NCBI RefSeq assembly: GCF_000719775.1
Contig: NZ_JOHR01000018.1
Location: 95,263-159,262, forward strand
Origin: Streptomyces sp. NRRL F-5135
Lineage (GTDB): Bacteria > Actinomycetota > Actinomycetes > Streptomycetales > Streptomycetaceae
Direction of reading: 5' to 3'
Length of the DNA stretch: 64,000 nucleotides
Shown: piece by piece, positions 60,295-64,000 of the stretch
Position numbering within the stretch: position 1 is the stretch's first letter
How the letters are laid out: each line of letters starts with the position of its first letter
The notes under the pieces: generated by a model
What the model saw: the letters and a program-made list of their open reading frames with translations, nothing else
The model's database searches: none
What the model was told of the DNA's origin: nothing
Program-made: the position numbers and the translations under genes

Positions 60295-61305
60295 ATGCGG
60301 CGCTACGGCAAGAACCCCGACGAGGACGACATCCGCACCCGCCCCAACCCCAAGGGCAACCGGCCGCGCACGAACATCCGGCCCAAGCACGAGGACGCGT
60401 CCCAGGGCATGGTGCTGACCGTCGACCGCGGCCGGATCACCTGCCTCGTCGAGGACCGGCCCGTCCTCGCGATGAAGGCCCGCGAACTGGGCCGCAAGGC
60501 CGCCGTGGTGGGCGACGAGGTCGATCTCGTCGGGGACCTGTCGGGCCGCAAGGACACGCTGGCGCGCATCGTACGGATCGGCAAGCGCCGCTCGGTGCTG
60601 CGCCGCACGGCGGACGACGACGACCCCTACGAACGCGTCGTCGTCGCCAACGCCGACCAGCTCGCCGTGGTCACCGCGCTCGCCGACCCGGAACCGCGCC
60701 CGCGGCTGATCGACCGCTGTCTGGTCGCCGCCTACGACGGCGGGCTGGAACCGCTGCTCGTCCTGACGAAGTCCGATCTCGCCCCGCCCGACGCCCTCCT
60801 GGAGACGTACCGGCCCCTCGGCATCCGCTATGTCGTCACCCAGCGCGACGAGCTGGAGGACGGGGATGCGGCGGACCGCATGCGCGAGTACCTCGACGGC
60901 CGGGCCACCGCCTTCGTCGGGCACTCCGGTGTCGGCAAGACGACGCTGGTCAACGCACTGGTGCCGGAGGACCGGCGGCGGGTCACCGGCCATGTCAACG
61001 CGGTCACGGGGCGCGGCCGGCACACCACCACCTCCGCTCTCGCGCTGCCGCTGGCCAAGGGTGACGGCTGGGTGATCGACACCCCGGGCATCCGCTCCTT
61101 CGGGCTGCACCACGTCGACCCGTCCCGGGTGATCCTCGCCTTCCCCGATCTCGTACCGGGTACGGAGGGCTGCCCACGGGCGTGCGGCCACGACGAACCG
61201 GACTGCGCGCTCGACGACTGGGTGGCCGAGGGGCACGCCGATCCCGCCAGGCTCTACTCACTGCGGCGCCTTCTCGCCACGCGGGAGCGCCGCGAGGGCG
61301 ACTGA
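60295..61305 (+). CDS. rsgA: Ribosome small-subunit-dependent GTPase A
   Basis: 336 residues, starting 5 nt after aroA, so coupled translation is likely. An OB-like N-terminal domain precedes a circularly permuted GTPase: G4 'LVLTKSDLAPP' comes before G1 'GHSGVGKTTLVNAL' and G3 'IDTPGIRSFGL'. The C-terminal zinc site is 'GCPRACGHDEPDCALDDWV' and following. It releases late assembly factors from the 30S subunit. The linkage aroA-rsgA is common in actinobacteria. Confidence 0.95.
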   Translation: MRRYGKNPDEDDIRTRPNPKGNRPRTNIRPKHEDASQGMVLTVDRGRITCLVEDRPVLAMKARELGRKAAVVGDEVDLVGDLSGRKDTLARIVRIGKRRSVLRRTADDDDPYERVVVANADQLAVVTALADPEPRPRLIDRCLVAAYDGGLEPLLVLTKSDLAPPDALLETYRPLGIRYVVTQRDELEDGDAADRMREYLDGRATAFVGHSGVGKTTLVNALVPEDRRRVTGHVNAVTGRGRHTTTSALALPLAKGDGWVIDTPGIRSFGLHHVDPSRVILAFPDLVPGTEGCPRACGHDEPDCALDDWVAEGHADPARLYSLRRLLATRERREGD

Positions 61306-61337
61306 AACCGAATACCGCGGAGATCGCCGCCCGCAAG

Positions 61338-61365
61338 GGCTGGTGAGGGCATAATCGCACCAGCC
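61338..61365. promoter_or_regulatory. Inverted repeat spanning a -10-like CATAAT, upstream of sugE
   Basis: GGCTGGT (61338-61344) and ACCAGCC (61359-61365) flank GAGGGCATAATCGC, which contains a CATAAT -10-like hexamer. The palindrome around a core promoter 78 bp before the sugE start is the classic layout of a TetR-type operator; a convergent TetR gene is adjacent. Confidence 0.55.
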
Positions 61366-61443
61366 GGGACGGAGCGAACGGGACGTCGGCGACCGGACCG
61401 GACGGGACGGACCGAGCGGTCACGAACGGGGAGGTCTTGGACG

Positions 61444-61767
61444 ATGGCGTGGCTGCTGGTGGTGGTCGCCGGTCTCCTGGAGACGGGCTTCGCGGTCTGT
61501 CTCAAGCTCTCCCACGGTTTCACCCGCCTGTGGCCCACGATCGCCTTCGCCGCCTTCGCGCTGGGCAGCTTCGGGCTGCTGACGCTCTCGTTGAAGAAGC
61601 TCGACGTCGGTCCGGCCTACGCGGTCTGGACGGGCATCGGCGCCGCGGGTACCGCGATCTACGGGATGGTCTTCCTCGGGGACGTGGTGTCCACGCTCAA
61701 GCTCATTTCCATCTCGCTGGTGGTGGTCGGCGTCATCGGGCTCCAGCTCTCGGGGTCGGCGCACTGA
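61444..61767 (+). CDS. sugE: Small multidrug resistance exporter, SugE/Gdx type
   Basis: 107 residues, four transmembrane segments. The membrane-embedded Glu is in 'LLVVVAGLLETGFAVCLKLSHG' (about residue 13-14), and 'LSLKKLDVGPAYAVWTGIGAAGTAIYGMVFLGD' is typical of the Gdx/SugE subgroup that exports guanidinium, rather than the broad EmrE/Qac group. GGGGAGG lies upstream. No guanidine riboswitch is evident. Its last 35 bp overlap the convergent TetR gene. Confidence 0.9.
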   Translation: MAWLLVVVAGLLETGFAVCLKLSHGFTRLWPTIAFAAFALGSFGLLTLSLKKLDVGPAYAVWTGIGAAGTAIYGMVFLGDVVSTLKLISISLVVVGVIGLQLSGSAH

Positions 61768-62752
61768 TCCGCGCGGTGACGGCCGTACGGACGAAGGGCC
61801 CGAACGGCTCCGCGCCCGGCGCGATCACATGAGCGAGGGCGAGCCGTATGGCCAGCTCACAGCGGTGGAGCAGGTCGGCCCGGCCAGAAAGCGAGCCCGG
61901 CGCTCCCTGCGCCCCCGGCGCTCCCTGAGTCCCTGGCGCTCCCTGAACCCCTTGCGGCGCCTGAGCCTCTTGCTGCCCTTGTAGCGATTGCTGCCCTCGT
62001 AGCCCTTGCTGCCCCTGTGGCCCTTGCTGTCCCAGAGGTCCCCACGAACCCGGCGCGTCCTTCCCGGCCGGCTCCAGAACCGCCGGAGGCGGGGCCGGTG
62101 CCTGAGCCGGGGAGGGGGCCGTCCGGCCCCGGACCGGCCGTCTGGGAAGGCGGGCGGGCTCCGCCGTACGGTCCGCCGCCCGCGAGTGCTCCGTGGGCCG
62201 GACCGGGTCCGTGGGCCAGGACCGGTCGCCGGTGCGCGAGCGATCTCCCGGACGTGCGTGGTCTCCCGTACGGGAGTGACGCAGCGCCGCCGCGGTTCTG
62301 TCCCGTACGAGCGCCACCAGGTCGGTGGTCGCGGGTGCCCCGGCGTCCGCCCGGCGCTGGGCCGGGACGAGCGACTGCGCGGCCCCGGCCCGCACGGGGC
62401 GCGGCGCGGGCAGCCACTCCCCCCAGCACCCGGTGAGCAGGGCCCGCAGCAGCGGCCGGGCCCTCGCCTGCCCCACGGTCCACTCGGCCAGGGCCACCAG
62501 CCGGTCGGGAGCGGGGCGGTCCCCGCCCCCGTCCAGCAGCCGTTCCACCCCGTGGAGATAGAGATCGGCCTCCCTGCGCACCAGCGCGCGGGCGAGGCCG
62601 TCCTTGCTGCCGAACTCGTTGTAGAGGGTCTGCCGGGACACCCCCGCCGCCGACGCCACGTCGACCATGCGCACCGAGGACCAGGGGAGCTCGGTGAGCG
62701 CCGCGAGAGCAGCACTGAGCAAGGCTTCACGCGCAGTAGACGCAGTAGACAT
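61733..62752 (-). CDS. TetR-family regulator with a collagen-like tract
   Basis: 339 residues from ATG 62752; TetR regulators usually have 180-230. The helix-turn-helix is 'VRMVDVASAAGVSRQTLYNEFGSKDGLARAL' (about 27-57). The start of the ligand-binding domain ('LYLHGVERLLDGGGDRPAPDRLVALAEWTVGQARARPLLRALLTG') is followed by about 150 inserted low-complexity residues: Arg/Asp/Thr-rich, then Pro/Ala-rich, then a G-x-y collagen-like tract (238-288). A final helix ('LLHRCELAIRLALAHVI') resumes the TetR fold. It overlaps the 3' end of sugE by 35 bp and may control it. Confidence 0.85.
   Translation of the reverse strand: MSTASTAREALLSAALAALTELPWSSVRMVDVASAAGVSRQTLYNEFGSKDGLARALVRREADLYLHGVERLLDGGGDRPAPDRLVALAEWTVGQARARPLLRALLTGCWGEWLPAPRPVRAGAAQSLVPAQRRADAGAPATTDLVALVRDRTAAALRHSRTGDHARPGDRSRTGDRSWPTDPVRPTEHSRAADRTAEPARLPRRPVRGRTAPSPAQAPAPPPAVLEPAGKDAPGSWGPLGQQGPQGQQGLRGQQSLQGQQEAQAPQGVQGAPGTQGAPGAQGAPGSLSGRADLLHRCELAIRLALAHVIAPGAEPFGPFVRTAVTARISAPTPRAGAR
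61889..62041 (-). repeat. Collagen-like G-x-y tract in TetR gene
   Basis: Seventeen consecutive triplets (residues 238-288) of the type GPL GQQ GPQ GQQ GLR GQQ ... GAP GTQ GAP GAQ GAP, with three places where Gly is replaced by Ser, Glu or Ala. The DNA shows 9- and 18-nt periodicity (CCTTGCTG..., CTCCCTG...), so expansion by slippage is likely. Confidence 0.85.
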
Positions 62753-62947
62753 AGTCGCCGCCTCGGGGACCGGGTGAGCTCTGGGCACAGAGTTGACGGG
62801 CGGTAGCGCACTGTCAAGGCCATGGATCAGCCATGGCGCGCGAGGCCTGGGCCGGGGCACCGGACCGCCCTTCGCCCGCCGGAACCGGTCACTCTCCGGA
62901 ACGGGTCCCGTGGCCCCGCGCGGCCGGCGGTGGATACTGTGACGACC

Positions 62948-63757
62948 ATGCCCGACTACCACGATGACCTGCGTCTCGCCCACGTCCTGGCGGACACCGC
63001 CGACGCCGCCACGATGGACCGGTTCAAGGCCCTCGACCTGAAGGTCGAGACGAAACCGGACATGACTCCGGTGAGCGAGGCCGACAAGGCGGCCGAGGAA
63101 CTCATCCGCGGCAACCTCCAGCGGGCCAGGCCGCGCGACGCGATCCTGGGCGAGGAGTACGGCATCGAGGGCTCCGGCCCGCGCCGCTGGGTCATCGACC
63201 CCATCGACGGCACGAAGAACTACGTCCGCGGCGTGCCCGTCTGGGCGACCCTGATCTCCCTGATGGTGGCGGCCGAGGGCGGCTACGAGCCGGTCGTCGG
63301 CGTGGTCTCCGCCCCCGCGCTGGGCCGCCGCTGGTGGGCCGCCAAGGGCGGCGGCGCCTACACGGGCCGCAGCCTGTCCTCCGCGACCCGGCTGGGCGTC
63401 TCGAAGGTCGCGCGGATCAGCGACGCCTCGTTCGCGTACTCCTCGCTGAGCGGCTGGGAGGAGACGGGCCGGCTGCCCGGCTTCCTGGACCTGACCCGGG
63501 CCTGCTGGCGCACCCGGGGCTACGGCGACTTCTGGCCGTACATGATGGTCGCCGAGGGCTCGGTGGACCTGTGCGCGGAGCCGGAGCTGTCCCTGTGGGA
63601 CATGGCGGCCCCGGCGATCGTCGTGCGGGAGGCGGGAGGCACGTTCACCGGCCTCGACGGCACCCCGGGCCCGCACAGCGGCAACGCGGCGGCGTCCAAC
63701 GGGATCCTGCACGAGGAGCTGCTGGGCTACCTGCGGGAGGGGACAGCCGGCCGATAA
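62948..63757 (+). CDS. hisN: Histidinol-phosphatase, inositol-monophosphatase type
   Basis: 269 residues; TACTGT lies 7 nt before ATG 62948, indicating a leaderless mRNA. Inositol-monophosphatase-fold metal sites: '[12 protein letters not shown]' (Glu), '[25 protein letters not shown]' (DPIDGT), and '[18 protein letters not shown]' (WDxAA). In actinobacteria this family member (HisN) dephosphorylates histidinol-phosphate in histidine synthesis. It is divergent from the TetR gene. Alternative: generic sugar phosphatase, less likely given the close match to the Streptomyces HisN group. Confidence 0.92.
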   Translation: MPDYHDDLRLAHVLADTADAATMDRFKALDLKVETKPDMTPVSEADKAAEELIRGNLQRARPRDAILGEEYGIEGSGPRRWVIDPIDGTKNYVRGVPVWATLISLMVAAEGGYEPVVGVVSAPALGRRWWAAKGGGAYTGRSLSSATRLGVSKVARISDASFAYSSLSGWEETGRLPGFLDLTRACWRTRGYGDFWPYMMVAEGSVDLCAEPELSLWDMAAPAIVVREAGGTFTGLDGTPGPHSGNAAASNGILHEELLGYLREGTAGR

Positions 63758-63854
63758 CCGGGGTGTGGTCGGCCGTCGGGGCGGAGTGGTGGCGGTGGCG
63801 GTGGCGGTGGCCGGGGAACCCCCGACGGCCCCCGGGAGGTTTCGGTTACCGCCG

Positions 63855-63879
63855 CGAGCCCCCTTTTTTTGAGGGCTCG
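63855..63879 (+). terminator. hisN terminator with T-tract loop
   Basis: CGAGCCC (63855-63861) pairs with GGGCTCG (63873-63879); the loop holds a run of seven T residues. It is about 100 nt after the hisN stop. Between them is a GGTGGC repeat (63788-63810). The remaining sequence to 64000 shows no gene. Confidence 0.7.
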
Positions 63880-64000
63880 GTTCGCCTCCGGGGCGCTTTA
63901 TGCCACTGTCGACGGTCGACCGTGCTCGGTTTGCTCGTACCTCACAAACCTCCGCGCGCTCTCCCTTTCGACAGCGGCCGCGCCCCCTTCGGCTCACTCG

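Noticed and set aside
61306..61443. Guanidine riboswitch upstream of sugE
   Set aside because: No ykkC-type core (conserved ACGR loops in paired hairpins, or the ykkC-III consensus) could be matched; only a simple inverted repeat is present.

Overview
The window is about 72% GC, densely coded, uses GTG starts freely and carries several Streptomyces hallmarks: a DasR/das chitin-sugar locus, SigR-RsrA, a WhiB-like protein, nickel superoxide dismutase, snapalysin, an EshA-type shell protein and a B12-riboswitch-controlled nrdAB. It is best read as a chromosomal core segment of a Streptomyces species. The gene order (sodN, wblE, das cluster, nrdAB, sigR-rsrA, aroA, hisN) agrees with the conserved order I recall from S. 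coelicolor, read in reverse. I see no rRNA, tRNA, prophage, insertion sequence or CRISPR array.

Layout. 1-7.6 kb: the end of a long PadR-like regulator, a LuxR-type response regulator with its histidine kinase, a Clp-N-domain protein without an ATPase, a zinc-less alcohol-dehydrogenase-family oxidoreductase and a malic enzyme. 7.6-11 kb: a 588-bp divergent regulatory region, then a polar amino-acid ABC importer (binding protein, permease, ATPase). 11-16 kb: a methyltransferase, a CGNR zinc-finger regulator that overlaps tail to tail with the SodN-processing protease gene sodX, sodN, a NUDIX hydrolase with an odd overlapping leader ORF, and two secreted or lipid-anchored proteins. 16-24 kb: RidA, a LysR regulator divergent from snapalysin, two unknown proteins, and the most unusual module here: an EshA/family-2B encapsulin shell gene followed by a polyprenyl synthase gene, with a strong hairpin between them, next to a peptidoglycan amidase. 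24-31 kb: a PLP enzyme, a Na+/H+ antiporter, a UBP zinc finger, an anti-sigma plus SigB-type sigma pair, a lipid kinase and wblE.

31-43.6 kb: a PdtaS-like sensor kinase adjoining wblE, as in mycobacteria, then the aminosugar locus: a SIS-domain protein, nagB, an intracellular GH3 hexosaminidase (dasD-like), dasC, dasB, dasA and dasR. Three DasR-box-like sequences are visible, at nagB, at dasA and, unexpectedly, upstream of the pdtaS-like gene. A DUF3311 plus sodium:solute symporter pair follows. 43.7-49.4 kb: a Uma2 remnant, a cobalamin riboswitch, nrdA, nrdB, two small membrane proteins and an AraC-family nrdS-like regulator. 49.5-58 kb: peptide deformylase, a TPR protein, two overlapping HD/HD-GYP membrane proteins (one degenerate), rsrA and sigR with a perfect SigR-type promoter, an alpha/beta hydrolase and an SRAP (YedK) protein. 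58-64 kb: a membrane metallopeptidase, aroA, rsgA, a SugE-type SMR exporter overlapping tail to tail with a TetR regulator that carries a collagen-like tract, and hisN.

Many genes have a TANNNT -10 box about 7 nt before the start codon and no Shine-Dalgarno sequence, which predicts leaderless mRNAs. Several coding regions carry in-frame 18-21 bp tandem repeats. Gene functions are inferred from motifs and family knowledge; no database search was run.
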